Origin: Spirometra erinaceieuropaei
Lineage: Eukaryota; Platyhelminthes; Cestoda; Diphyllobothriidea; Diphyllobothriidae
NCBI GenBank assembly: GCA_902702965.1
Contig: CACRXP010000016.1
Location: forward strand, 1,420,424-1,484,423
Length of the DNA stretch: 64,000 nucleotides
Direction of reading: 5' to 3'
Shown: positions 1 to 13,000 of the stretch, piece after piece
Layout: the number at the start of each line of letters is the position of its first letter
Numbering within the stretch: position 1 is the stretch's first letter
Position numbers and translations under genes: made by a program
Notes under the pieces: generated by a model
What the model saw: only the letters and a program-made list of their open reading frames with translations
What the model was told of the DNA's origin: nothing
Databases searched by the model: none

Positions 1-759
1 CTGCCCTGACAACGTCCGATTATAATCAAGGGTGACATTTATGTCTGTCCTGACGATGTCCAATTATAATCCGTTATATACCGCCACATGCAGGCCAGTC
101 CTGCCCACATTCTTCTGTTATTATTATTTAGCGAGGGTTTTTTTTATCCTGTAAAGTTAATCCAATCATTTTCAAATTTTAGTGGTTATTTTTTACCGCT
201 GGCTCATCACTTTTCTTAACGGACTGCAAATTTAGAAACTATGCATTCCATTTTGGACAAATTTTGCCTACCTCGTCTAAAATTCGTATGCAAATGTATT
301 TTTGCCTGCTTTAATGGAACCCCGACGGGTCACTACTTACAACATCACTATTCTTATTAGTATCCATAAATACATAATACCCGTCAGCTGATATCTCTGA
401 AGAAGGTGCCGCAGTACTCAAGGACGGGAAGAACAAACTTTTAGCTTCATTTCAGGAAAAAAAACTATTTTATATGAACCCACATATTTGCTATGCTTTG
501 GCGGATATTCTGTCTGAGGTGATAAAGTAAGCTTATTTGTATATTTAGTCCAGATCCTTTATGCTGTTGCATTCTGAGAGTGGATTATTCTGAAGCACTA
601 TGGGACCTTGGAACTTGGTAGGATCAAATGACACGAAACTACACTTGGACGATGAAACCCCATCTACCTTTTGTCTATTTCCGACGCCTGTCCATAATAG
701 TCCGTGTTCTCACTTGGTCTGGGTTTGGCTACTGCTATCTCTGGTCTGACGCCTCGCAG
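1..759. other. No gene recognised
   Basis: AT-rich DNA with many stop codons in every frame. I see no exon, RNA gene or repeat that I can name in this stretch. Confidence 0.6.
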
Positions 760-1090
760 GCATCCTGCTTATTGAACTTCACCCCTAGGTCTTGGTAGGC
801 AGCCGACAATATTGCGCAGCGGTGAAACAAGGTAGCTGTGATGTGCCATGCTTCGAGCGCGTCCCTGACCGATTGATCGCTCCCCTGGCTCAAGACTTCG
901 GTGTTTTGGAATGCGAGTGAATGACCAGAAGCTGCGCAATGTTCCACCACCAGTGAGAGCTGATCCAATTTTAGTACCGCTCTTGCGTGCTCGTCCATTC
1001 GGGTCCGCAATCTTTTCCGGTCTCTCCAACGCAGTTCGCTTCTCAGGAACTGCACGGTATCCGATAGACGAAGTCGGCTGTTTCGCCTCA
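760..1090 (-). pseudogene. Penelope-like element endonuclease fragment
   Basis: A reverse-strand frame resembles the GIY-YIG endonuclease end of Penelope-like retroelements. It carries RTRMDEHARAV, then VEHCAASGHSLAFQN, then EAWHITATLFHRCA and a final AAYQDLG, in the order expected for the C-terminal half of this domain. Just upstream, in a neighbouring frame, CSS-stop-EANCVGETGK looks like the YIG-containing start of the same domain, so the copy has at least one frameshift and one stop. It is a dead remnant. The clade assignment rests on recognition of the motif order, not on a search. Confidence 0.6.
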
Positions 1091-2397
1091 TGGCAAAGGC
1101 ATTTTGGTCTCATGACCAGACGTCTAACTGTCGCTTTGGGCTCGTGGGCGATGCCGATACCCAACGGTTGCAAGATATGAGCAACTGATTTGGAAGCGTT
1201 TGCAATATATGGCAGCACTCGTCAGAGTTTCGGTTGGTTTGCCGTTAGCTTTATGGTTGGTCTAGGCAGTCTGCTGCGTTTTATAAAGCTGTAGGAGTGA
1301 CCGCTGGAGGAATACAGAGTGTCAGGGGAACACTGTGTGCGAAGTAGGATTTTAATATCATCGTACAGGCGGAACACAAGCTAATGAGGTTGATTAATGG
1401 TCTTAATAACTATTCTACCATGGTATATTGAAAGAGGCCGACTTAAATTCCCTTTTCCTACGGACAACTAAGGCCCAGCTTTATTTGGAAATTCCTAATT
1501 AACGTCGGTGATGATTGCTCCTTGAGACCAAAGGACTTTCTTGTGCTTGCATCCTCAGGTTGCCTGTATGGTTGTTCCTACAAAATAAAAACCGAACGTG
1601 TGCTACCAGACTTCAAAAATGTTTCTCCTGCGAACGGGTAGTCAGACGATTAACTCGCTACCAAGTGAGATCGAGACGGCCGATACGACTTCTATATTTA
1701 AAAGAAGGTTTGACTGTATAACTTCTGGCGAAAATGTCCACCACGACAGCATTTCTTACAGTCAGTCATGGAAAGCCTCTGGTGATTACCACTCGCTCTG
1801 TACTAAGTCACAGTAAACAGAAACAGCAATTTTTTTGTCATTCTGTATTATGAAGCAAGCTCATTCTAAATGTTTGCAAGCTTTATAATAAGTGTGCCTA
1901 TACAGATTTGCTGGACATTCATAGGATCATCTAGAAATCTACCTAATTTAATAAAATATAAATTCTCTTACATGGTTTCCAGGAGCGACGGAACCACCTT
2001 AATTTCGAGAAAACCAATTGTTTTGCTGACGACCACGGATTTTTCTAAATAAAATAGAAGTACGCTTGAACATGAGTACGCGTGAAAATTCTTTTGAGGC
2101 AAACGGTCCGGTTCGGAAGGTGAGCCGTGTGTCAAGAGACAACAGACCCCTGAAGAGTAGTCGCTTCTTGGCTTAATTTAAAACTAATGAATGTATGTGG
2201 TAAAAAGAATGGCACTTATTTAGGTTTCTAGATAAGGACACCACGATTATCCATCTCAAATTAAGATAAAACTTGCGTGGGTATGCCATAGCGGTCTTGT
2301 TATAATTAATCACATTTACAGTTTGAGCGGCGGCTTGGAGTGGGCGGCTGGCACGTTGGGGAGGTACAGTCGGGAATTCCAGATTATTCTCTCAAAA
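1091..2397. other. Upstream region of IPO7, including a candidate leader
   Basis: No coding exon is recognised. A pyrimidine-poor but plausible splice acceptor (CACATTTACAG, ending at 2321) lies 76 bp before the IPO7 start codon, so the 5' untranslated leader may begin at 2322 through cis-splicing or spliced-leader trans-splicing. No TATA box or initiator is convincing. Confidence 0.35.
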
Positions 2398-4177
2398 ATG
2401 GACCCTACGCGTATTGTTGAGGCCCTTCAGGCATCCCTTCAACCAGATCAACAAGCGGATGCCGAAAAAGTTCTCCTTGAGGTACGAAGAAACTTTCAGC
2501 ATCGAAACTGTCTAGATGCACAAAATCATTGGTTTCGCCCCAACCCTTCTTCAAGTCGTTCTTGAAAATGGTTTGGAGCTTCCAGTCCGTCAAGCGGGGG
2601 CCGTATTTTTCAAGAACATGGTCTTAAAATCATGGAAGGAACAGGAAAGTAAAAGTCCTGAGGGAGTCATAGCTTTCCATATCCATGAGAACGACAGAGA
2701 AAGCATACGTAGTGTAATCGTACCCGCAATGGCATCCTCTCCTATTCCTATTCAGTAAGCTTCCTCATTTTCAAGCGCATTGTCAGAAATATTTTGCAAG
2801 TTGCCCTCTTCCGCATCTTGAAATACGATTTTCCATCTCGCTTTCCGACGTTTGTGGAGCGCGTTGCCGGATATCTGAATTCTGCTAATTTCGTAGAGTT
2901 CCACGGGTCCCTCTTGAGCGTTTATTCTCTCGTTCAAGCCTTTGACCGGCAGGCCAATGACAAAACTGCACTGTCTGCCGCGATGAATACCGTCCTGCCC
3001 CATGTCTATGAACGCATGGGGGTTCTTTTGTCCGATACGTCAGACGAATCTCTGAGTCTGCAAAAACTTGTTTTGAAAATATTCTATCGTTACACTGAAT
3101 ACTACTTACCAACGGATTCTATCAATGAGCAGGTAAACCATTGCAATCGTATTTCAATTTTCCGAAGTGGGTTTCACACTGGCATACCCTTTTGTGTTCC
3201 ATCCTGGAAAACTTCAATGGCGCCAACGATGATGCTGACAGCGCGTATTGGAAACGACAGAAATGGGCAGCAAGGATCTTGTATTGCTGGTTCACGCGGT
3301 ATGGAAGTCCAGGAAACGTCCAAAAGAAATATAAGACCTTCGCTGATTGGTATTTGAAGGGCTTCACTCACCAAGTCCTCGCATCGTTCCTCAAAGTTTG
3401 TGATGCCTACCGCCAACAAATTTACATTTCACCAAAAGTCCTTGCAGAAACGCTTTCCTATTTCTCTGCCGCGTAAGCCTGTCTTAAAACTTTGACTCCG
3501 CTAGACTGTGCCACGCGTTTTCTTGGAAGTTCCTCCAGGCCTCATTTCCAATGTTACTGCAAGAAGTTATCCATCCTCTCCTATCGCACGATAAGGAGGC
3601 CCAGGATATGTGGGAGGACGATCCCATTGAATACATCCGATACAAAACCTGTATGGTTGCGTTTGCTCATTTTTTTTCGTAGCTGTTTACGCCAGTCTTC
3701 ACAACCCTGCCGATGCGGCCTGCACATTTATCAGCGATGCTTGTTCGAAGAGGAAGGGCATTTTGGACAGGTCAATGCAGTACTGCATTCAGGTTCTGTC
3801 GTCGGATGCCAAGCCTGAAGCGAAAGATGGCGTTCTGAACCTGGTTGGGACAGTATGCGACACGCTCCTAAAAAACAAGACCTACAAGGTTGGTAGGCCT
3901 CGAAACTTTGGTTACCAAGCTTTCATTTCTACGTAGAACCAGCTCGAATCCTTCCTCATAACTCACGTCCTGCCACTGTTTGAGGCACCAGAGGGTTACA
4001 GACGTGCTAGAGCCTGCTGGCTTCTTGGGAAGTTGTCGCGTGCCGAATTTGGCAATACGGCCCTTCTATGCCAGGCGGCAGAGGCTACGAGGAGACTCAT
4101 GTGCTTCGACACGGACCTGCCTGTCCGTGTTAGCGCCGCTAACGCTGTATTTGCATTGATCAGGGACCAGGACGATA
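2398..4177 (+). CDS. IPO7: IPO7 exons 1-7, compact 5' block
   Basis: Seven exons encode about residues 1-522, covering the importin N-terminal domain and the first HEAT repeats. The introns between them are 34, 32, 35, 32, 32 and 48 bp (2482-2515, 2755-2786, 3133-3167, 3473-3504, 3651-3682, 3889-3936). Each begins GT and ends AG. The exon 2/3 junction is fixed by phase: the acceptor at 2786, not the later AG at 2800, keeps the frame (QNILQVALFRILKYDFPSR). Exon 4 carries the family motif TRYGSPGNV, exon 5 WEDDPIEYIR and exon 6 DACSKRKG. Confidence 0.93.
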
Positions 4178-7100
4178 GTAAGTAGTCCACATAAAACCTG
4201 GATCTAGTTTTACTCCCGTTTTCATTGCTGTAATCTATTCCATTTTGCCCGAGTTTGTCTTTTCGCCAGTTGGTTTTGTAAGTAGCTTCCACTTATACTT
4301 CCTTTGCGGGGGCTTATACATGTCGTAAATGAAGTGTCTGTCAACGGCATTTCTACTCTGCATGTGTGTAAATGTTTTCGTGTTCCATGTCTTCGACGCT
4401 TCCAGGAGTATAACATGCTTAACCGCCAAGCCTCCAAGAAGGGATTAAATCGTTAGCTATAAGTCAACATGTTGCTTATTCGCCTAGTTTAGGAATTTTA
4501 GTGTTCTATTATCTCGGGTGGATTTCTCTTATGTTTATAACCTTTTTAATGATTGGGTGGCAGTGATGGTAGTTACTGTCCGTGCTAGGGGCTTGAATCC
4601 CAGTAAAGTTCCGGAAGCTCCATAAACCAGGCAAACTGATGCACAACCTCTCATCGGGAAGTCCAGACAAGCGTTCTTCGCATCATTGTTGCGCCAAACC
4701 GACATTCCTGACGAATGAAAAAGACCTTTGACTTCAGGTCACCTCGTCGCTTGTACCGGGCTACAAAGCCAACGTCGGTAAAGGAGAAAAAACGGACTTA
4801 AAGGTATTAAATTCGGATAACAGAATAGTTATCCGCGTTCACCGACAGAGAAGACCACCAACGCAAATCTCTGACGCCCTTGAACGACGAAAAAGCGTAC
4901 TGGAGCAGCCTTGCGATCGGAGCTGCCAAGCGCTGAATCTGTCAAAGAAACCAAAGATCCTCATAACCGAGGACGGGCGCATGAAAAAAAATTTGCAGGT
5001 ACGACTATGGCGCGGTTTTCGGTTTGTCGAAAATACAACAACAGTTCCTCCGACCGGTCGTTTCGCCAAAGGACATGCCCACATACGAGGACTGGGAAAC
5101 TGAAATTTTTCATCGCAGGTCCACCAGCAATAATGCAGTCAGTCGAACGGTTCCTGAGTAGACGCAAAAACTCCATGGTTGGACCAAGGATTTAGATAGT
5201 CATCTGAGGTACCTGCTCTCTCCACCTTCATGCGCTAAATTCTCATAGTCGAGTCGCTCAGGGATCTGCTGCATTGAAACTTTTAAGAACGGTCACACCA
5301 GTCCAAGAGTTGTCGACTTCCCAACAACTGACACGACCAAAACTACTGCGGGAACGCACCAGAACCTGCATCTGGCTCTATGCGTGATCGACGTGAGCGC
5401 TCCACCACCAAAGAATGCACGACGATCTGGCAACCGACACAAGGCGGGATGTCTAGGGGACGCTCCATTTTACGAGTAGTCGAAAGTGAGACGCACAACA
5501 CTTCCGTAGGGGGCGACGTTGACTAAAGAAGTCTCGTGTCCGGTTGAACATTCGACACACTAAATAATGGCAAACGTTCGTTGAATACACCAGCCCTTGC
5601 TACTTTTAGAAACACCAGGCAGTTGCTACATCCCTCTTGGTGAACGCATCCTGGAGAAGCAGCCTGAAAAAAAACTACTTTTTGCGCGGACTCAAGGTTT
5701 TGCCTGTGTGCCGCCCCTTCCAGTAAGCGTAAGAGGTAAAACAGACCACAGTTTACCCTCCATGGTTGTTCGCCCGTTGCAAGTAATAAGAATCATAAGT
5801 CTCAGGACTCGGGGACTTTCTGTGTTTAGATAAGGATGTAGTAGGGATGACCGCAACATCTATCTCGCTCTCTTTTAGGTTAACCCCTAAGTTAAACAGT
5901 TTAAACGTAATCCATAGGTCACATGTCTGCTAGATGGAAGATTTTTGCTGCAGTGCTCCTATTCAGGATTTCGAAGATTATCGTCAATGGCTGCAATTGA
6001 TGGTGTTTGTCAGTTGGCATCAGAAATAGTATTTTCGCAACACATCCGGTCCTTTTTGACTCGCGTATTTTTGAGTGGAAATTGTCGCTGCAACGTCGAC
6101 ATCCCATATTCTCATGTCAAACTCGTAGCCACTACTGAACGTTTATGTGCAAATTATGAAACAATCTACTTTCTGACTCTCCTTTTTTGTTTTTCAGCTC
6201 GGAAGGTCATGCTGTCGCATCTTCCAGACCTCGTAATGCGTGAGTTCTGTTCAAAACAATGTTTCCTCTATAAACCTTGTGTGATTGCATGCTGCGTTTG
6301 GTCGTCTCTTTCACTGCCCAATCAGCTGATGCTGCATTCGCCAGTAGGCCGCCTCCAACACTACTTCGCAGGAACAAGTTGGATAGGACGTTTTGCCTGT
6401 TATGGCTGTTGTTCTCAGGAGTCCTTTTTGGACTAGTACAAAAAGTTATAGGGTACAAGACTGTACATATAAGTTGTGGACGGCGTCGGTCGGGAGGTCG
6501 TCGGGACTGCTATAACCAGACGTTGCTGTGTGCCTGCATCTCGCTCATAATTATATACGTAAATATGCCGCCATCACCCTGGACGGCAGGGTCGCACTGG
6601 CGGAGTCCGTTGGTGAAAAAGTAAATACTCAGGTAGGGATTTTTCCTAACAAGGCCATCTTTGGTCTCGCAGGGGTGAACAAGCCCAAGAACGTTTTTCA
6701 AGGTTGAGATAGTAGGCCATGTTTACCGGTACTTGAAATAACACCTTCGTAGTTTCTCCTATTTGAGATTGTTTTCGCGCATTCTACTCGATGGCTCTTT
6801 GTGTGTGCATTATAGATTTGCCATGTTGAGGCACAACACCCTGTTGACCAATCTTTTTTCATTTTAGAACTTATCAAGCTCCTGCGTGAGACCGAATTCG
6901 ACGACCTCAATTCAGTTCTTCGGGAAATAATGATCCACTATACGACTGAAATCCAGCCTGTCGCCATCCACATGCTTCAAGAGCTTGTAAGACATCCTCG
7001 CCTGTGTGCCTACAAACCACGTTGTAATTTTTCCAGTCGGATGTGCCACCAACTTTCCTTTATTCACTCTGATCCTCTGTTAACTGTCAATTCACCTTGC

Positions 7101-10022
7101 TTGCTTTAGATGCTACTCATGCATAGCTGAAATGGCATTTGCCATCTCCCTTTGTCCCTCCTAGTCGGCGACATTTGTCAAATTAGTTGGCGTGGCTGAA
7201 AACGGCGACGCCGGTGAGGCGAACGCTGCTGGCGATGTGGAGTACAACGAGGAGAAGGAGTACCAATGCCTTGTCGCTACTGGCGTCATGGAGAACATTG
7301 AAACTCTCATGCAGGTGATGGAGGAGCAGGAGGAGCTCATCGCCAGCGCAGAGCCCGTGATCATCCAGCTGGTGCAAATCATCCTCAAGCACAACGTGAC
7401 GGACTTCTACGATGAGGCCTTTTCCCTCATCTGTTCCCTCACCTGCACCAAGATCTCGCCGCTGATGTGGTCAGTTTTTGACTGGCTCTACGAGGCCTAC
7501 GAAAAGGACGCTGAGGACTGTTTTGCCAGCATGATGCCAACCCTGCACAACTATGTTACCGTCGATCCGAAGGGCTTCATGGCTGCTCCCCATCGCGTGG
7601 AAATGCTCATTTCCATGTGCACCAAGGTAGGGTCCTGCTTGGGAGAACTCATAAACTGATAAATCCGCGCTATGTTTTTGTGCGGCACTCATTCTGTGCC
7701 CGCTTACGTCTGGTTTGCCGTCTCATTCTATCGTCTAAAGCCATTTTTCAAGGATCGACCTATTCCTTATCTAGTCATGTCTTTGCGAACAGTGTAGTTC
7801 TTTTGGTTTCCTGATCGGCGTGGAGTTGCTATCAAGTCACAAGGAGCTAAAGAACTTAAGCAGTTGTCGTGGGAAGGTCGAAGCAGCAATGTGCTTCTGG
7901 GTTGATTTGAAATACACCAGGCCTGATTTAAATCGTCTCATGAAAATGCCATTATTCAGGATAAACGGGACCTCACAATGCATGCATCCTATTTGTTTAG
8001 ATGTCAAATTATTGTCATTCCTGAAAATTATCCGTCTTCATTTGTTACACAAATGCGCATTATAAGTAAAAAGATACGACATAGATGTACCAGTGTTGAG
8101 GAAGGCCTCCATCCTTCAGACTAATTTTCTCCACATGCGAAAAACTCATCCGCCCCCCGAACACGTGTTCCTCCAGCTTATCTCCGATCTCGCCAATGGT
8201 GACTTGACAACCCTGGCGCTTTTATGCTTACGACAGGATTTTTGTTTTACAACGCCTAATCAGGTGGGTGGGATGCCTCACAGATTTGGTTGTCTCCGAG
8301 TCCTGAAGTCACTGTTAGGCCTCAGGCTGTGAGACGCTGTGTGCCGTTCCGGGCCATAGCTCCTATTGAGTCGGGCCTTTTCATACTTTCAGGCGCTTCA
8401 GATATGAAACTCCAGCCCTCTTTCTGGAATGCAAGGGACGTTTTTGATGGCCGTTCTATATATGCTTAGGTGGCTCCTCCCCTGCTTGGAAAGTTAATTT
8501 AAGCCTACTGCAAAGTTTTGTTGTCCCCGCAGTTCGGTGTCCCGTCGTTGATGAAGGACGTTTTGTTTGGAGAAAGAAGGACGCATCTTCTCCCCTCTGT
8601 CTGGACTCCTTTACGTTGTCCTTCCCTGCTTTCCTCATTAGCATAAGTTCGTGACAACATTGTCAGCCCACATGTTTTACGAAATTCTCCGTCCACTCTG
8701 TCATCCAAAACGCGGAAGCAGTTGACCACACTTCTAATGTGGCTGGAGAAATGTTTGACAAGTCCTTGTAACTCGAAATCGGAGTTCGATCAATAACAAT
8801 GACACCCGACACGTCGTCTGGCGTTATTCACAAACCCAGGGGCATTATTTTCGGCTAATGGTGATGTTTCAAATCTCGAGTTTTTTTTGCATATTTATGG
8901 CTTGAAAAACAATGGTTTTGCACACTTGCTGTATGCCTGATGGGCCGGAGCCGATAGCCTACGAGGTCAAGTCTTATTTTCCTAATGGACTTAGTTAATT
9001 TCAAAGTTTGCTTTTTGTGTCGATATATGTGCAGAGGGAAGGGAGTATGTTGTTAGTCGCTATGCGACTGCCTACGAGGGCTCCAAATTGAACACCAAGA
9101 CATGACGGACAGAGTACGTCCCGTTACCTGGTTGGTAAACGAATCTGTCACGATCAGAAGTAACGTGACAACAAGCCCATGACTCAGTAGCAGACCGTTG
9201 TACAATTTAGTGCTCAAGGACCAAAGGACCTAGGTTCGAATCCCTCCACCATCTAGACGTGGGGTTGGATGTCGCTGGTTGACGACGTCTCAAAAGCCAT
9301 CTAATCCTGCACAGTTCGACCGTCGATTCCGAAGATGTCCACCGTGTGCTACACAGCAAGGTGCGGCGGGCACGGTGACTTGCGCGTGAATTAGTTTATA
9401 GTGATAGTAGACTTGCGCAGCGTCTGCCGCCCTCTCTCCCACTCCCCACCTTGATCCTGTATCAAGACAGAGTCAAAAACACCGGAGGCGGGGGAGGGCG
9501 CAGTTGATCCAACCCCCATTTGCCTTTGTCGCTATCCTTTTTTGCATATATATATATATATATATATATCAATCAGGAATGGGCGCACACCGATCTATTG
9601 GCTTCACAAAGCAAACAAGCTCCGTATGTGTGGCAAAGGTCACGAACAGGCAACCAATTACCAGGCCGAAGTCGGCCAAGTCATAATAGCAGCGAGGAGG
9701 GACGACAGAGAATGCGGGTAGATTGATACAGCACTGTTTCGGGCTTATTCTGCCTTCATTCAGCCAATCATAACCCTGACCACCAGCAGCTGAGACCAGA
9801 AACACAAACATGCGCACAGACGCACCTGGCGCAGTCGGTCCACCACTGAGGCCTACCAGATGGGTCTGTGGTGGACCGACTGCGCCAGGTGCGTCTGTGC
9901 GCATGTTTGTGTTTCTGGTCTCAGCTGCTGGTGGTCAGGGTTATGATTGGCTGAATGAAGGCAGAATAAGCCCGAAACAGTGCTGTATCAATCTACCCGC
10001 ATTCTCTGTCGTCCCTCCTCGC

Positions 10023-10070
<48 letters not shown>

Positions 10071-13000
10071 ATATATGTAGGTCCAAGTTTTGTGAACGTC
10101 TGCCGTGCCAGATCAGCATGCCATAACCCTCAACCTGGTGTGCGCCGGCAGTTCTCCAGTATCTGGTTCTCTGGCGGTAGGTGCGCTTGCGCTCTCGCTG
10201 ATATACAGGTCTTGTGCATGGCTGGCGCAGTTGGTCCACCACTGGAGTTTACTAGATGGTCAAATTGGCAAAGTTGAGAGATCCGGGTTGATGATTTGAA
10301 GGAAAAGACGGGCTCACCGGAACGGGCTTATTTGGGTGTTGACGTTTCGAAGAGCTTGCCAACAAAGCGCTTTAAAACGTCAGCACCCAAATAAACCCGT
10401 TCCGATGAGCCCATCTTTTTCTTCAAATCATCAACCCGGATCTCTCAACTTTGTCAATCTAACCGTCTAGTAAACCCCAGTGATGGACCAGCTGCGCCAG
10501 CCTTGTGTGCGCATGTTTGTGTTTCCGGTCCCAGGTGGTGGTCAGGGTTACGCTTGGCTGAATGAAGGCAAACAAGCCCGGAGACTATAATGGCCATTTC
10601 TGGCTTATTAGCCGTCGTCGACCAGCCATGTCCAATCTGGGGCTTGATCCCGCGACCTGTCGGTTAGAAGTCCAACGCCACTAACCAATGAGCTACTGGC
10701 ATGTCCTATCGGCTGTGATCGGCTATATACAATGGCGGAAGGACGCTCATCGATCGTGCTACGGAATGCACTAGTTCTGTTGTGCCTTGTGGCTCCTTCT
10801 TGGGCCCCGCTAGCAGCCACAAACAGTGTCCGAACCTTAGAATGGTAACTGTTAGCGCGAATTTCATTCACGGGAGAAGGGATACATCTTTTCTACACAC
10901 GTTTTCAGCAAGAAAATACGCTCCTTCAACTGATTGACCTCTAACTTTCCGTCTTTCGGACATTTTAGAGTCTGAACAGTGATGAGGACGATTCGAACGA
11001 GGCCGTCCACGCCGCCAAAATGCTAGAGGTCTTGATTATCAACTTCCGCGGACAGATGGACGCTGTCGTTCCAAAATTCGTCGAACTCACATTGACAAAA
11101 CTGACTCAGTCCTCCACAAACGTCGAACTTCGCATGATTTGCCTTCAGGTATCCACTTTGTGCAAGCTAGGTTTTCATCAAAGTCTACTTAGGTGACTAT
11201 CGATATCTTTGTATACTCTGTTGGTGCAGTATTTTACCACGTGTTACCTGTTCAATCGTTTAAATGAGAGGCACTGACAGAGCGCTGCTGCCTTCAGGCT
11301 GAAATGCCTTCTACTGTATCAATTTTGTGGTAGATATGACCTATCCTCGCAAGAGACCCCTGCGATGTAACTCAATTATAAGTAATTGCCACTGCGCCTT
11401 AGATCGGCGACTTGAAACAATTAAAGCTCAAATTGCGTTTCATTGACTGACGCATAATTGTGCTGACATTCAGTCCTAGAGGGTGTTTTCACTCCAGGCG
11501 AAAGAGGCTCTGAGAGGGTTTTCTACACAACTTCCTGCTTTCCTCTGTTCACACAGGTCGTCATTGCGGCAATTGTATCTTCTCGCGCAATTGTTTTGCC
11601 TATTCTCTCAACCCACAACTGGCCGGGCACGGAGACCCCCATTATTGAGAACTTCCTGAAAATCTGGCTAGAAAACATTTCGCGGTTCACTGGGTAAGTC
11701 CTACCTTTTTATAGCCTTGATTCCCGAACACTGTGCTGGGCCCCTTTGCTATTGGGGATGTCTACTGATCTGACCTGATTACGGGACAGAGTATACGACC
11801 ATTTGTACAAGCGTTAGGCCCGAGTTTCGTGGCACAACGCAAAGCCTTTGTCCACATCATATGTGTAAACGCCTCCCTTCCGGAAGTTGTGTTAGGCCGG
11901 AATGCACACTTGACCACCTTATAGCCATTTTTCACCCCAGTCAACTGGGCTCATGCATTTCTCTGGTCCCCGCTGGAAGAGGCCGACCCAGCAGAACCTT
12001 TTCTCTGTATGACACATCGGGATTCGTAGCAGACTGGGTAGCTGGGTTCTCAACCGAACTGAGAGTCAGCATGACAACGGTAGTTTCTTCCTCATATGGC
12101 TGCTATGGTAGATATCGTCAATGAGAGCCCTGTGTTATATTACTCAAGTCTGAAGGCCGGTACTTGTGGATGAAAGCCGATGGAACCACTTTCATCACAA
12201 GTTGCCTTGACCGCGTTTGCCACTGGACAGTTATCCCTTGGTCAAATCTAATTCACGCTCGCGTCAACACCATTCGTCTGGGTGTAAGTGATTAACACCA
12301 TCATACTTCCCAAGAGAGGGGCCCTCGAACCAAAAGCAAATTCCGACTGTGAAGTAGGTTGGATCTCCTGGCTTTCTTTGTTAGATTGACAGTAGATGGT
12401 AAACCATCTCTTACAAAGACGCTGGAATCTTGAACTTCCAAGTTTAGCTTCAGCGACTTCATCTCAAATGAGACAGTCCACGCTCGCTGCGATAGCATCG
12501 CCGAGATAACTCAAGCCATCCAAGAAAGACGACTGAGGTGGTTTGGGCATGTTCTTCGTCGTCCACCTCAGAAGCTCAGTGTTACTACCCTCGATCCGGC
12601 AGCGTTACCCCATAGGAGGCGTCTAAGAGGGGTCAGTTCAAAACCTGGCCCGACACAGTTCGTCAAGACATGGAGATGGTTCTTGGACCTTCGGTATTCG
12701 GTCTCCGTCGTTGGCGAAGGGAATGGGTTGAGCTGTCCAGATCTGCTGCCACGGATCGTCGCGCGTGGAGAGGTACAGTTCGGGACATCATCGAGGCCGG
12801 CTAGATCGGGCATGATCGCAGCCATATCAAGTACAAGTTCCAATTTTAGCTACTGATACCGCATTCCCTGGCATGGGAGTCGTCAGTTCTTGGTCTGATC
12901 ATTGAACTGAGCCTAGGGTCGGGGCATGCCTAACTGGCCTGCTCACGTGTTCATGGTGCAATCTGTGGCTGCGGATTATAATTCTCAACGCGCGACAGTC

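Noticed and set aside
2323..2397. N-terminal extension of IPO7 starting at a TTG
   Set aside because: Family alignment places the start at the ATG at 2398 (MDPTRIVEAL); TTG starts are not expected in this kind of genome.
9569..10277. Similar open frames on both strands beginning MRTDAPGAVGPP
   Set aside because: They are mirror products of a perfect palindrome and have no known domain.
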